NCBI GenBank assembly: GCA_050084985.1
Contig: JBITNC010000001.1
Span: forward strand, 187,736,001-187,800,000
DNA from: Nageia nagi
Lineage: Eukaryota > Pinophyta
DNA: 64,000 bases
Direction: 5' to 3'
The position numbers and the translations under genes were made by a program. Each line of letters opens with the position of its first letter. The stretch's first letter is position 1. Positions 11,770-24,458 of the stretch are shown in pieces. The notes beneath the pieces were generated by a model that made no database searches, was not told the DNA's origin, and saw nothing but the letters and a program-made list of their open reading frames with translations.

Positions 11770-13490
11770 ATATACTAAAGTAATAAAATCCTATAATACA
11801 AGAGGAAGAGGATCTAGATAAAAGGAGAAGACTCATTGGAGGTAAATATTGATAGTCTATTAACTATAATAAGGTGTTAAGAATGTAAAGTTTTTTCTCT
11901 AGTTTGCTACATGATAGAGCCATCATAATAGAATTTATGCCTTTACCACTTCAAATGGAATTAGGGAAACCACTACTCATGGTATGCAAAAAGTAGCTAA
12001 TTAATATTTCATGAATTTGTTTAATGTAGACCCACATTTATCAACATAATCTCAAGAGGAAATCCTATGAAGTATACCTAGATTAGTTTCTCATAAGAAA
12101 AATAAGGAATTTATAAGAGAGATCAAAGAGGGGGTGAAGGACACAATGTTCTCCATGTAGAAAAAGAAGGCTTTAGGACCAAATGGATTTCCATTATATT
12201 TCTAGAGAGCCTATTAGGACATTATAATAAAGGATGGGACCAAAATAATGGAAGAGGCCAAAACCAATGGGAGAATCATTAAATACCTCAACCACATTTT
12301 TTGGTATTGGTACCAAAAGAAAGAGAGATGGAGGACCTAATCAACTATAGAATAATAGCTTTGTGCAATGTGATCTATAATATCATAACCAAGGTGATGA
12401 CTAATAGGCTAAAAAATGTATTACCAAGATTTGTTTCCCATAGAAAAGGGGGATTTGTGCAAGGTAGCTAAATTCTATATTTAATTATAGTAGTAAAATA
12501 AGCCATACATCAATTAGAAAAATAAATAAATAAAGGAATATTGTTGAAGTTCGAGTTATGCAATTCTTATCATAGGATAAGTTGGCATTTTATAGAACAA
12601 ATGCTACAAATATTTAGTTTTAATGAAAAATGGATAAGATAGGTATTATAATGCATATTTATAGTTTCTTTTTTAGTTATTATAAATGGAATTCTACCCC
12701 CTTTATTCAAATATTCTAGAGGAATGAATAATAATAATCCCTTTCCCCTTATTTATTCATTATTTTTGTATAAGGACAAAGAAGATTTATACAAAATAAA
12801 AAAGCAAAGAACACTATTACAAGAGTATAGATAAATAGGGATATAACACTCACCCATGTCCAATTTGTAGATGATACATGCATGTGGAGAAAAATAATAA
12901 TACAAGAAGAAACTAATATTAGAGGAATTTTTTTATTTTTATACTATGGCTATAGAACAATTGCTAAATGAATAAAAGTCCAAAGTTGTGTTCTTAAATG
13001 TGCCTAAAATAATCAAAGATTAGATAATGCATATCCTAATGTTCTCAATGGAATCCTTACCCTTACATTATCTATGTATCCCCTTAATAGAGAAAAGCCT
13101 AAAAAAATAGGATTGGAAATCAATAAAATATAAAATTTATTTAAATCTCTCACTTTGGACTTATAAGTGGCTAAGCTTTGGAGGAAGAGTCAAACTTTTG
13201 AAATTAGTACTACAAGCAATGATAATATACAATTTCTCCATTTAGCAGCCCTTAAGAGAATCCTTAAAGATCTAGATAAACTAATAAGGAGATTTTTATG
13301 ATCAAAAGCATAAGAAGTTAAAAAAGGGCATTAGTAATCTTAGACAAGGTGTGTCAATTTAAGGAAGTAGGAGGATTAGATAGAGCAACTATAACAAATA
13401 ACCAAGCATTAATTGGGAAATAATACTAGAGATGTATTACAAGTCAAGATCAACTATGGAGTTGAGCACTAAGATCTAAATATCATCCTT
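11770..13490 (+). pseudogene. L1-like LINE ORF2 reverse transcriptase (broken)
   Basis: Plus-strand reading gives, in order: HHNRIYAFTTSNGI (about 11925), KKKALGPNGFPLYF (about 12165, family KAPGPDGF), ALCNVIYNIITKVMTNRLK (about 12358) and RKGGFVQG (about 12446). Motif A reads FELCNSYHRISW (about 12550), and the catalytic box FVDD is at 12864-12875. Downstream comes WTYKWLSFGGRVKLLKLVLQA (about 13160), the usual thumb region of plant L1 elements. Motif A has lost its Asp (family LDLSKAYD), while FVDD survives. Endonuclease and 5' end are absent, and no 3' poly(A) is seen. The 5' side stops at element A, and the 3' side stops near the inverted repeat at 13501. Confidence 0.85.
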
Positions 13491-13500
13491 CACACAAAAT

Positions 13501-16165
13501 AATTGACATAGGTAGAAATGTATTTTAAATATATTTTTAATTTACTTTAGTATGTTTATAATGTATATAATGTAGTGCATCTTATCAAAAAATTCTTCAA
13601 ATTTTGTATTCTTCCATATTCTGCATACATGTCTTAGAGAATAAATATATATATATATTGCATCCTATAATCATTACAAATCATGAAACTATATTTTCAT
13701 CATCCATATAATCAAATAATGCATGGAAATTGTGTATTCTTCCTTATTTGGCATACATGTATTAAGATATTTTAAAAAAAACTCTATGGGTGTATATGGC
13801 CCGTGGTTGTTGTAACCATGAATTATATTTTCTTCAATCTTTGAATTGCATGAAACTTATTTTACATCATGCATAAATGTCTATAAAACTAGTGGAAATA
13901 TTGTTGATAATTATATTTTTATAGGTTTTTAGGACCTTTTGAAAAAATCCATTTTGTGCATTGCTCAACAAACAAGAATTTTGATCAAACTTTTGCTTCA
14001 CAAGCTGGAGTGCATAATAGACATCTCTCGGTTGAATGTTCCTCCTTAACAATAATATAAAGGCATAAATAGGCAATATGTGGAATCCAAGTTCATGTGA
14101 TGTATTGAATGATACCTAAGATGGAAAATATTTCATGCTATATTTAATTAAATAAATTTTTAGAAGTTGGAATGATCTAAAATAATTTGAATGTAAATGG
14201 AAAGTAAATCAATCACTTATGAAGGTGTAGCAATAAGGTATTGAAGTAATGGTAAGATAGAAATAGAACATTCTAAGATATTCCTCACCCATAGAAGCTA
14301 CCCCAATGGTGGGGATGGTCATAGATAAAATTTTGATGAATTGCTCCAAAAATGAGCTTATCCTAAGAGCATTGAGTAACAAACCAAGTCATAAAGTAAT
14401 CAATATACATTGTAATGATTACATGTATAATTATGGTTAATTATTAACCTATCTATTGAGGGTTTAAGTATTAACCAATGAAAATCTATGTGAAGTTGAT
14501 GTAGTGCAAAATTTGCATCAATTTTTCAAGAAATTAGTATATAAAATTTGGATGTATATGGCCCATGATTATTGTAAGTGTGAATTAGATTTTCACCAAT
14601 CATTGAATTGTATAAAACTATGTTTACATAATGGATTGTAGTTTCAAATTTGTTGTTGATCATTATATTTGCTTAAAAGTCTATAGGACCTTTTTAGAAA
14701 ATTTATTTTATGCATATCCTCCAATCATTTTAGAAAAAAGAAAAAGCAAAGTAGAATTAAGACTCCAAAATGGCATCTCATTCCTTAGAGAAACAATAAT
14801 TTTTGATTGATGCAACCTATTGATCTACATATCATCATCCATTATAACTAAAAATTTTGAGCAGTGAAGAGAATGAAACTTGTACCTTTGGTCAAGATGA
14901 AATTTATAGAGTTAAAAAATGCATGCATGTTTTAAATAGTTGTGTTTTTATAATAAATTTCTTGGTCTATTATCCTAAGATAGAGCATATAATTAAGCAA
15001 GTTCTACCTACATTTTGCCACCAATAGTATATAAAAAATCATGATAAGATATTTGGTATACATTCTTTATTCCATGAACTAACATCTACTTGAATCACAT
15101 AATCAAGGTCCTAAGTGCATTATCATGGTTTGATAGTAACACCCATAGGGTACAGAAATCCAATGTATTTCTAATAAGAAGAATAGTCAACTTTGTAATT
15201 GGCCATAATTATACATGTAATCATTGCAACATATCTCAATTACTTTAGGATATGGTTTTTTATGCACTACTCTTGGGACAAGCTCATTTTTGGAGCAATT
15301 TGTTAGTCTTTTATTTATGATCATCCCCATCACTAGGGTGGATTCTATAATGGATGAAGAATATCTTGGAATGTTCTATGTTTATATTTCCATTACTTCA
15401 ATACCTTATTGCTACACCTGTATAAGTGATTGATTTGTTCTCCATTTCCATTAAATTAATTTGATAAGATTCTATACTTTTATTAAATTAAAAATAACAT
15501 GACATATTTTATATCTTAGGTATCATTCAATACATCACACCAAATTGGATTCTACCTATTGCTTATTTATGCCTTTATATAAATATTTAGGATGAACATT
15601 CAATTCAAAGATTTCTATTCTACACTCCAATTTGTGAAGAAAAGTTTGTTTGCTCAAAATTGTTGTTTGTTGAGTAATGCAAAAAATGGATTTTCTCAAA
15701 AGGTCTTGCATACTTATAAGAAAATACAATTATCATTAGCAAAGTAGAACTTTGGAATCTTTCCACTACTTTCATAGACATGTATGCATAATGCAAACAA
15801 AGTTTCATGCAATTCAAAGATTGAAGAAAATTGAATTCATGGTTACAACAACCACAAGACATATGTACCCATATATTTTTTCAAAAATGTCCTAGGACAT
15901 GTATGGAAAATAATCAATAATACACAAGGTCCATGCATTATTTGATTATATGGATGATGAAAACATAGTTTCATAATTTGTAATGATTGTAGGATACATA
16001 AAATATAGGTCTTTATTTTTAAAATTCTCCAAGACATGTATGCAAAATATGGAAGAATACAAAAGGTCAAATAATTGTTTGATAAGATATACTACATTAT
16101 ATTGTACATCATCTACATAGTCAAGTAAATTACAGATATATTTAAAATACATTTTTACATCTATC
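13501..16165. repeat. Long imperfect inverted repeat (~0.95-kb arms)
   Basis: The left arm (about 13501-14440) is the reverse complement of the right arm (about 15190-16165), with scattered mismatches and small gaps. Matching landmarks are the left-arm text catccatataatcaaataat (13699) against attatttgattatatggatg (15937), and left gatgtattgaatgatacct (14099) against aggtatcattcaatacatca (15519). The ~750-bp spacer carries a further degraded direct copy of part of the left arm (13790-13960 resembles 14550-14715). No transposase frame is visible. It could be a foldback-type element or an inverted duplication. Transcription would give a long hairpin RNA. Confidence 0.8.
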
Positions 16166-16199
16166 AATGATTTCTACCAATGTTTACTTTAATTACATA

Positions 16200-16847
16200 C
16201 ATACATACTAACTTTCAAAAAAATAATTCCCTATATAAATAATCTTCAACGTACCCATAGTTAAGTCTTTGATGTAAAACATGCATTTAGTGGTCATTTC
16301 TGATGAAATGTTATCAACATACTGAAATGCAACAATGTTTCATCTAAAATACAACCACATTTTAGCTAAAACATAATGTGTAACTCTATAATTTGAATCC
16401 CTAAGTGTATATAAGATAAAATGCTAGCATATTCTTTTATATTTAGGCCTATTTGTTCATTTGATTTTCATGTTCTTAGAATAGAATTCGTTTGTTTCAT
16501 ATTCTAGGTTTATCTATCTTCACCTAAATTGTATGTATTTAGTTTTATAATTCATTATTTGGGTTAAAAATTAGATTGTGTGGTATGTTTGCTCTTTCTT
16601 GGAGTGTGGTGTGTGTGTTAGAGTTCTATGAGAACTCTATTTCAGATTGTAACTCAAGAGTGAGATTTCAGTAGTGTGTTTTTTCAGTGTTAGTGTGTGT
16701 TTATTCAAACATCAATACTATTATTTTAGATTATTCATCCATTAGTAAACATTGTTGATTCTGGTTCATTATGAAATTTATCTACTATATGAATATTAAT
16801 CAATGTATGTGTATTGAGATTTATTGAATTTATTTATATTCTTGACA
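16200..16847 (+). repeat. Probable 5' LTR of copia element E
   Basis: It ends in cttgaca immediately before a primer site at 16848. A TATA-like gtatataagat stands near 16398, followed by a T-rich transcribed stretch, as in a copia LTR. The left edge cannot be fixed because no second LTR is recognised in the window. Confidence 0.5.
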
Positions 16848-16859
16848 TGGTATCAAAGG
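16848..16859 (+). promoter_or_regulatory. Primer binding site of copia element E
   Basis: TGGTATCAAAGG differs at two positions from the initiator-Met tRNA complement TGGTATCAGAGC used by most plant copia elements. It lies directly after the LTR end. Confidence 0.75.
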
Positions 16860-16963
16860 TTGGTGGATTGTAGGATTAGAGAAAACCTATAGGGAACTTA
16901 GAAATGATTTATAAAAATATTTTTTGGTAGATTTCCTTTGAGGTTTCTTGTTACTCTAGTGTA

Positions 16964-17408
16964 ATGGATATCAATACTAACTTCATGCTAGTTCTAGAAA
17001 TTTATAGAGAATTTTATTTTTTTGAGCATAAAAATGAAGAATTATATGTTAGAAAAAGGACTTTGGGATATTGTTGAAGAGGGCTACATAGAACTAGCAA
17101 ATTAGAGAATTCTTGCTCAAGATGAAAGAAGATTTAAGGAGGAGCAAAATCAAAATTGTTTAGCTCTTCTTTATATCATAAAAAATATGAAAAATAATTT
17201 TTTTTCACTTATTGTAAGTTGTAGAACAACTTTAGAAGCATGGAGAATATTGCAAGTTTATTTTGGGGTTGATAAAATCAGTCAAGAAAATGTTTGTTTT
17301 GTAAGCATGTGGGACCATTGTTGTTCCAAATTTGTGAAGAATATTAAAAAAGAAGAAGAGGCCATTATTTTTCCAAGAAGAGGTTTATATTATTCTAGAG
17401 GAAGATGA
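16964..17408 (+). pseudogene. Copia Gag (UBN2-type), element E
   Basis: A start ATG at 16964 opens MDINTNF. After a frameshift near 17020 the reading continues as MKNYMLEKGLWDIVEEGY, then ALLYIIKNMKNNFFSLI and TTLEAWRILQVYFG, followed by a basic RGR tail near 17400. The W-M-LL-LW-I and A-EAW-L---FG pattern is that of the plant Ty1/copia Gag polyprotein. It lies about 120 bp behind the primer site, as expected. One frameshift and one stop make it non-functional. No matching protease, integrase or RT follows, so the element is truncated or split. Confidence 0.75.
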
Positions 17409-17458
17409 GGAAGAAGGGGTTTTACAATAGATAAGGAAAATAAAATAAAGAGTGCCAC

Positions 17459-18520
17459 ATGGAGGAGGCACACAAAATTGAAAAAAATATTATCGGAGAT
17501 ATATATCATGAATATGGAAAAATTGTTAAAGAAGAAAATGTTGAAGTTCCTTTAAAGTGGAAAAATGCAAATGGAAAAAATATTCTCATAGAAGATAATG
17601 TTGATGTTGATTTTTATCTTAGCAAGATAAATTTGGAAAATAAAAATGAAAGTACAATAATAATAATTTCTCTACGAGGGGAAAATGAAGATGTTGGAGC
17701 TATTCTAAAAGAGGATAATGATGAAATAAGTGTAGAAGCAAGATTTATAATGAAGCATCAACTTGAATAACACTCACATGGACTAGTAGATATGAATCTT
17801 AAAAAAATAGATTAAAATTTTGAAAAAGAAATTGCAACAATACATTATCTTGAAGATTGCGAGTTATTATCTTAAAATGGAAAAACTAGATTTTGATATT
17901 TATGGAAAAGAAGTACTAATGTAGAAATGTTGGAGTGAATATCATTCTTCAAGAATGGATGACAATTGTCTTGTAAAGATAGATTTGAATACTAGAGAAG
18001 AATCATTCATAATGGAGTGTTCATTTGAAGACCTTGGTATGCATATGTGTTTTGTAAAATCAAAATTTGAAGATGTTCTTATTGAGAAGATGATGGCTGG
18101 TCCATTGTAAGATTCTTGCTCAAATTTTGTTGATGAAAATAAGGAACAATCTATTAGCTTAATTCTTGACTTTTTTTCTTAATAAAGATAACTCTTCAAG
18201 AGTGAGGACTATTTTGTTGAAAGAGGAAAATAATAAAGACTATCTTATTGCAGATGTAACCATTTGATGATCCTCATGTTGTAACACTAATGGGGACTAT
18301 TTTTTTGAATATTGAAAATTATTTTGTAGAAGATGAGGACTATCTTCTAGGGGAAATGATAAATGATGAAGATTTTTTTTATCGAAGAGGAACCAAGAAG
18401 AATTCTTATTGAAGATGAGAAAATGGATGCTTATGAAGAAAAAAATAATAAAAAATGAATATATGGAGTAGTATAAAGAGAAAATATTGAATGAAAAGGA
18501 AATGTGTATAGAAGAACCAA
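17459..18520 (+). pseudogene. Acidic Glu/Asp-rich coding-like region, unidentified
   Basis: The frame at 17459-17770 is open for 103 codons and rich in Glu, Asp, Lys and Ile. The text after it, to about 18520, continues with dense gaagat/gaaga triplets in shifting frames, with phrases such as EDNVDVDF and ENEDVGAIL. I recognise no domain and no zinc knuckle. It sits where the Gag C-terminus or protease of element E should be. It may be a diverged Gag tail or a repeat-expanded acidic stretch. Strong A-richness on this strand can by itself create acidic frames, so coding status is uncertain. Confidence 0.3.
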
Positions 18521-20884
18521 GCCGAGTACTTGTTGATATTATACTATATTTCCTTTATTTAATTTAAACATAACTAGGTGCTTACATTGTATCCTCAACC
18601 CTATATGTTTATTTATGATGGATTCCTAGAGTTTGTTGCTTTGAAGTATTATAGGTTAATTCATACTATTAATCTTGATCCAAATTATTCCATTGCTTCA
18701 TATGGTTGATTTTTAATATTTAAATTAAATTTATCAAATATTTAAATACAACTTCAGTTGATTTTAGTTCTTGGTATAGTGTTGGCACAATAGTTATATC
18801 CATGCTTAGTTTTGCAAAAGTTTTCCTATAATTATATCAAGTGTATTATCCACCATACAAAAACTATTGGAATCTATAGTCCAATATGTGCACTACTATG
18901 ATAACAAATACTTGCAAATTGTTAGAATATAATCCAATATGTGCAATATAGATGATCAACTCATGACTAAATATTAATTATTGTCCTAAAGCTTTCTAAA
19001 AATGATCTTCATTAACTTCAAAATTTTTGATTTGAACTTTGATCTTCATCTAACCATAAGAGAGTTGGATTTCTATAGGCCCATGAAATGATAGGTTGTT
19101 TGCCTCCTATTCCAAGCTTTGAAATGTTAAGTAAGAGTTCTCAATATTTTGATAATCTGAGGATATCAAAATAATTTATTTCTTTCTTATATAAATAGTT
19201 AAACTTGCTAATATTATAAGTCAAATTTAAAGGGAATATTTTTTCAAATTTTCTTCCATTATAAAATTTAAAGTTGATTACAACAAAGTAACAAATGTAG
19301 AAATATAATTATGTTATTTTTTCCTCATTGTTTCATCCAAACTAAATAAATTGGATAGTGGGATTAGATACCAATATGAAACTATTAGTTGATCTTTATC
19401 TAAAAGAAATCAAACATAATCAATTATACTTAATCCTCTGTACCCTAGTTTTTTTTGAAGAAAAGATTAATGTAAACCCTTATATAGAACATTAAATTCT
19501 TCATATTACCAAGAAGTAAGGAAGAAAATAAAAAATTACAAGTAGAAGTCACATGATAATATCAAGGGATCACTCTTAGCAAAAATAGTGGAGATTGACA
19601 AAAAAGTTGCTAAACTTATTTTTCATCTATTATGACTTAATATTAAAATTATAGCTCATTGCATATATTATGCATCTTTTTTACTATTAGAGATTGTCTA
19701 AGAAAATAGCTTGTTGAAAATTCATGAACCAAAAAATATAATCCATTCAAAGGCATTTATATAATCTATTGAGAACACTAAAATCCACAAGAGTGCACAT
19801 TTGAAAATGTAACTTATTAAGTTAGCCATGTACTAAAAATCCATAATCTTGATCACAATTACATGGTTATGGTAATGATGCAAACTATACAAGAACATAT
19901 ATAGGAAAATAACTCAAGTAAATCTTGGTCAAAAGCTACTTTAATAAAATAATCATATCTTGATTAACAAATCCTAAGAGGTACTATAAACATAAGGGAC
20001 AAGATGCACAAATAAGGAGAGGTGAAAAAAACTTACAGCTGGATTGGTCACTATTTTTGCTCCATTTGTTCCCTTGCATAGTTCCTAAAAAGCAACCTGA
20101 GTTCTTGCATATTGAATAATTTTACAATTGAAAAAAACTTCAAGATAATCATATTTAACATTATTTATAATTACAAATACCTTAAAGTTTGGAATATGTG
20201 GTTTCCCTTCCTTTGTTGTCTCATATATAGGTGCAGAGACACATGCTTTTCATGCATATTCTTGTAATTAGATTTTGAAAAATAGGTTCAACATGCCTAA
20301 AAATATTAATCTTCACATGAATGTATTTATTAAAGCTCAATTATTTAGAAGAAAAATCTATGCACCTCATGCAAATCATATGCTCATGAATAGACATTTA
20401 AAAAAAAATACAAACAAACACTTGGTATTTGATAGCATTGCAATTGTTGCATACCTCCACTTGGTATGAAAGAAATAATACTAGCAGAATATGGGTATAA
20501 TATTTCCTTCTAAACCTTCCAAGGATATTACCTTCTTTATTTACTCAGAAAGTGTGATTTCCTTTTCTTCACATCCTTAATACCCTATTCATAACCCATA
20601 TGTTTTCTCCATTCCCAATGCCAATTATGAATGGTGGATTTACATGGAAAAATTTCCAACATGATGGTCTTCATAATGCCCACACAAGCCACATGGGTGG
20701 TGTTTTAATTTCCATTAATCACAATAAATATGAACATATTTATTGATAATCCATGTCATTGATAGAATATTTAGATGCTTGTATTGAATGGTCTAGTGTA
20801 TGGAAAGGAGTGCCTACCTTTCATTTTTATGCTTCAAAATATTCTTGAAATAATTTTCCTACACTTGATCAAATGGTTTGGATA
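18521..20884. other. No recognised gene
   Basis: AT-rich sequence without a recognised coding frame, LTR or tandem array. A 64-codon frame at 20275-20469 shows no family resemblance. Confidence 0.5.
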
Positions 20885-21876
20885 CAACTTGCTCAAACAT
20901 TAGAGTCACTCACCTATAGTTCACCCAATTCTTGAATCTCTAAGCCTTATGATCTTATAAAATATCAAGGGATTGTAAAGGCTATATTTGGATTTAGCAA
21001 TTTATGAAGGATTAGAGATCTTTATTCTAAGATAAGTACTAATTTGGGTATCAAGATGTATATGTACCAAGTTGCTAAGATATGCTTTGTTTACTTTGAA
21101 ATGAGTTAGCAACTAGTGAGGATTGAGGTGATAAGTATGTAAGTACTAGAGCATTTAATAACTTTAAGCTTGAGCTAGTTCACATTGTGGACTTGTCACT
21201 TTCTTATGGTTCACTTGATTCCTAAATTTTCAAGCCTCAAAGCCCTACTTTAATGTCTATATTATAATTTAATAGTTCATGGAGAATTGGAGATATTTAT
21301 TTTGAGATAAGTTCTAGTTTGGGAATTGGGATGGATATGTGCCAACTTGCCAAGACATACTTTGTTTGCTTTGAAATTAGTTAGCAACTAGTGAGGATTA
21401 AGGTGATAAGTATGCAAGTACTAGAGAATTTAATACCTTGAGGCTTGAGCTAGTTCATATTGTGGACCTATCACTCACTTATGGTTCACTTGATTTCTGA
21501 ATCTCCAATCCAAAAGGCCCTATCAAATGTCAAGGGATTGTAAAGGCTATATTCTAATTTAACAATTCATGGAGGATTGGAGATACTTGTTCTAAGACAA
21601 GTATTAGTTTTGGAATTAGGATGGATACATGCCAAATTACCAAGATATATATATTTTTACTTTGCAATGAGTTAGCAACTAGTGAGGATTGAGGTGATAA
21701 GTATGTAAGTACAAGAGCATTTAATACCTTGAGGCTTGAGCTAGTTTGTGTTATGGACTTTTCGCTCACTTGTGGTTCACTTGATTCCTAAATATCCAAG
21801 CCTCAAGGCCTATTAACTTTCAAGGGATTGTAAAGGCTATATTTTGATTTAATAGTTCATGAAGGATTGGAGATAC
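20885..21876. repeat. ~280-bp tandem repeat, about 3.5 units
   Basis: A unit containing gttcacttgatt, then caagggattgtaaaggctat, then gttagcaactagtgaggatt recurs. The marker ggttcact falls at 20919 (diverged), 21209, 21483 and 21774, giving spacings of about 290, 274 and 291 bp. Units differ by many substitutions, so the array is old. No coding frame runs through it. The array ends abruptly at the CACTA-like terminus at 21877. Confidence 0.85.
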
Positions 21877-22190
21877 CACTAGAAATCCTCTTATTTGCAT
21901 CATTTTTGTGTCCAAATATAGTGTATATTTTTTCATATTTTTCACTCAAAACTGACATAAATTTGGATGCAATTAACACAACAAAATTTGTGTTATTTTT
22001 CGCATCTTTAAAGGTATTTTTTGCTTCTAAACATGTCATTTAGCATTTTTTTGCATCCTTTTTACATCATTTGGATTCTTTTTTGATGTCATTTAGTATC
22101 TTCTTTTGCATCATTTTGTGTCTTATTTTGCATCGGCATTTGCATCTAATTGTGTCTAATTTAGCATCCTTAGGCATCATTTTTTACATA
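21877..22190. repeat. CACTA-like terminus with short subterminal repeats
   Basis: The sequence begins CACTAGAAATCCTC, then carries many copies of a short motif of the type tttgcatc or catcattt up to about 22180. CACTA (En/Spm) elements start with CACTA and have such subterminal repeats. I could not find a convincing matching right end (an inverted copy with a 3-bp duplication), so this is tentative. Confidence 0.35.
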
Positions 22191-22380
22191 AGTTTTTAAA
22201 GAAAATTTTAAAAAATTTAATTTTAAATAGTTAATATAATTTTATTTAATTTCATTAATTCAATAATTAAAATATATTATAATTATATATCAAAATATAT
22301 ACATAACAAATGCCAAAATACACCAAAAATATGCTAAAATATACCAAAATACATCACAAATATGCCGAATATGCTAAAAA

Positions 22381-22385
<5 letters not shown>

Positions 22386-22462
<77 letters not shown>

Positions 22463-22482
22463 GTTTGTGTGTGTGTGTGTGT
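22386..22482. repeat. (TA)n then (GT)n microsatellite
   Basis: An almost pure run of alternating TA from about 22386 to 22462, followed by a TG/GT run to 22482. The region 22500-22680 continues with loose repeats of atatatgtcaaaatgatatac. Confidence 0.97.
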
Positions 22483-22692
22483 AAAAGTGATAACATATAT
22501 GTCAAAAAAATGATAACATCCATATCAAAATATATACGTCTAAATATGCCAAAATGATATACATATATGTTAAAATATGACAAAATGATATACATATATA
22601 TGTCAAAATGATTACATATACATCTATATCATTACATCCATATCATATAGTACATCAAAATGATACAATGGTATTCACATCATGAGTACATA

Positions 22693-24458
22693 CTAGCCCT
22701 TGACATCAACATCCTTGCTAGATGACTCACTACTTGAGCCACTACCAAACCCACTAGCTGACTTGCTCACTGACTCATCATGAACATTATAATCATTTAA
22801 TCTAAAAAAATCCTCATATTTCACATCATTTGGTTCCCTCAATGGTTATGCTTGATCACTTGCAAGTCATGCTGCTCTATCTAACCTTACGATGCACCCG
22901 CCTATAATGCACCCACTTACAATGCACCTACATATAAATAATAAAAAATAAATGTTAGTAAATAATCAAACTTTCCAAAAATATACATCACCTAAAATGA
23001 ATTTATATGCCTTTATTAATTAAAATAATTGTAATTACTTACACTAGCATTTAGCCTATCGCTTAGGGCATGGTAACCATATGTGATGTCAAATTATCAT
23101 TCGTTATCATCAGGGAACCAATTGAAATATCTCAAATACAAAAAAATAATTAGTAATATATTAAAAATATTTATCTATTCATTTAAAAAAATAAATATAA
23201 TTGAAAATCATATGCACTAAATATACTTACAAATTGGGCATCCATAAATCTCCTCCCTCCACTTCCCATTCGATGCATAATATTGCATCCTAGTTTGGCA
23301 AGTCAGGACTTTTTCACTTTTTCTTATGACATCTCCTTGCCTTCTGCTTTCCTCTTATCCACCTTGACCACTTTCTTCAATAGCATATTCCAAGCCTTTT
23401 TATGAAATAATCAATTAGTATTATATTAAAAAAATTAATTAATTAGGTTCAACTATTAAATATCAAGGAACATATTCCATACCTTCTTAAGGATGTAAAT
23501 TGGTTTCATTTCTAAGTTTATTTGGTTAGGAGGGGTCATCAATTTTCATCTCATGTAATCTCTAACCCTTTTTAGATTCAACCCAGCCTGTTGGAGCACT
23601 TTCTTCTCACTCCACCCTTCACAGAATTCATGTTTTAGATTTGTTATTATCCTTTTTTTTTGCTAAACATACACAAATTATAACATATTAGTTTTATTTT
23701 CTTGAAATATTTAATGAAAAAAACCAAATATACATACAAAAAAATGATGCAAATAATAAAAAAATAAACATACCAAAATCATCTTTCTTTTTCCATGGCT
23801 TATCAAGTGTTTCTGCAAATTCTATTACTGTAACATTCTTGAGTGCTTTGTAAAAAAGTGAACATAAAAAATAATTAAAAGCATGTTAGTAAATAAATAT
23901 ATTTCTAATCAATATATAAATTTATATTTTTTAAACATAAACTATTACCATTTTATCTTTTAGGACCTCTCCATTCGACCTCACAAAAATTTGAAGATTT
24001 CTAGATCCTTGAGTCATTGTCAACCTAGACTATTAATTTATTGACTCTCCATATACATATATTGCATGGATCACATCATAATATGATTCAAAACAAAAAT
24101 TAAAATAATTTTTCATTACTTTTTAATAAAATAACTAATTATAAAGAATTACTAGAAGCAACTCCCTATCTCTATGGTGTGCTAACACCACCTAGTCCTC
24201 TAGCCTCCCCACCAATAAACATTCTCATCAATTTGTCAAAGGTGAACATATATTTACCCATTTCTACAACACCCTTTAACTTCTTTGACTATTCAACAAA
24301 ATAAATAAATAAGTAATTACATGTCCTACTTAATGAAATATATATATTATTATTGGATCCTATGTTGATATTACATAATACATATGGATACTTACAAGCT
24401 TGTTTTATTTTTTTGTAAGGTCATCTTGATCTTTATCACCCTTCTTTTGGTTCCCCAT
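22693..24458 (-). pseudogene. Spliced unidentified gene, possibly CACTA-element ORF1
   Basis: Minus-strand blocks of plausible coding sequence are separated by ~70-110-bp AT-rich gaps. Exon 1 is 24396-24458 (MGNQKKGDKDQ), ending at GTAAGT. Exon 2 is about 24153-24298 (KLKGVVEMGKYMFTFDKLMR), after an AATAG acceptor. Later blocks lie near 23950-24025 (donor GTAATA), 23774-23850 (DKPWKKKDDF, donor GTATGT), 23485-23660 (EGWSEKKVLQQAGLNLKRV), 23233-23400 (HRMGSGGRRFMDAQF, donor GTAAGT) and 23044-23130 (NWFPDDNE, donor GTAAGT). The last block ends in a Ser-rich tail (GSGSSSESSSKDVDVKG) and a TAG at 22693. A few stops replace Gln or Trp codons. The HRMGSGG block weakly recalls the Ptta/En/Spm plant transposase family, but I do not recognise the protein with confidence. 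Confidence 0.5.

Noticed and set aside
22310-22513. Open frame with alternating Ile-Tyr repeats
   Set aside because: Translation of the TA microsatellite.
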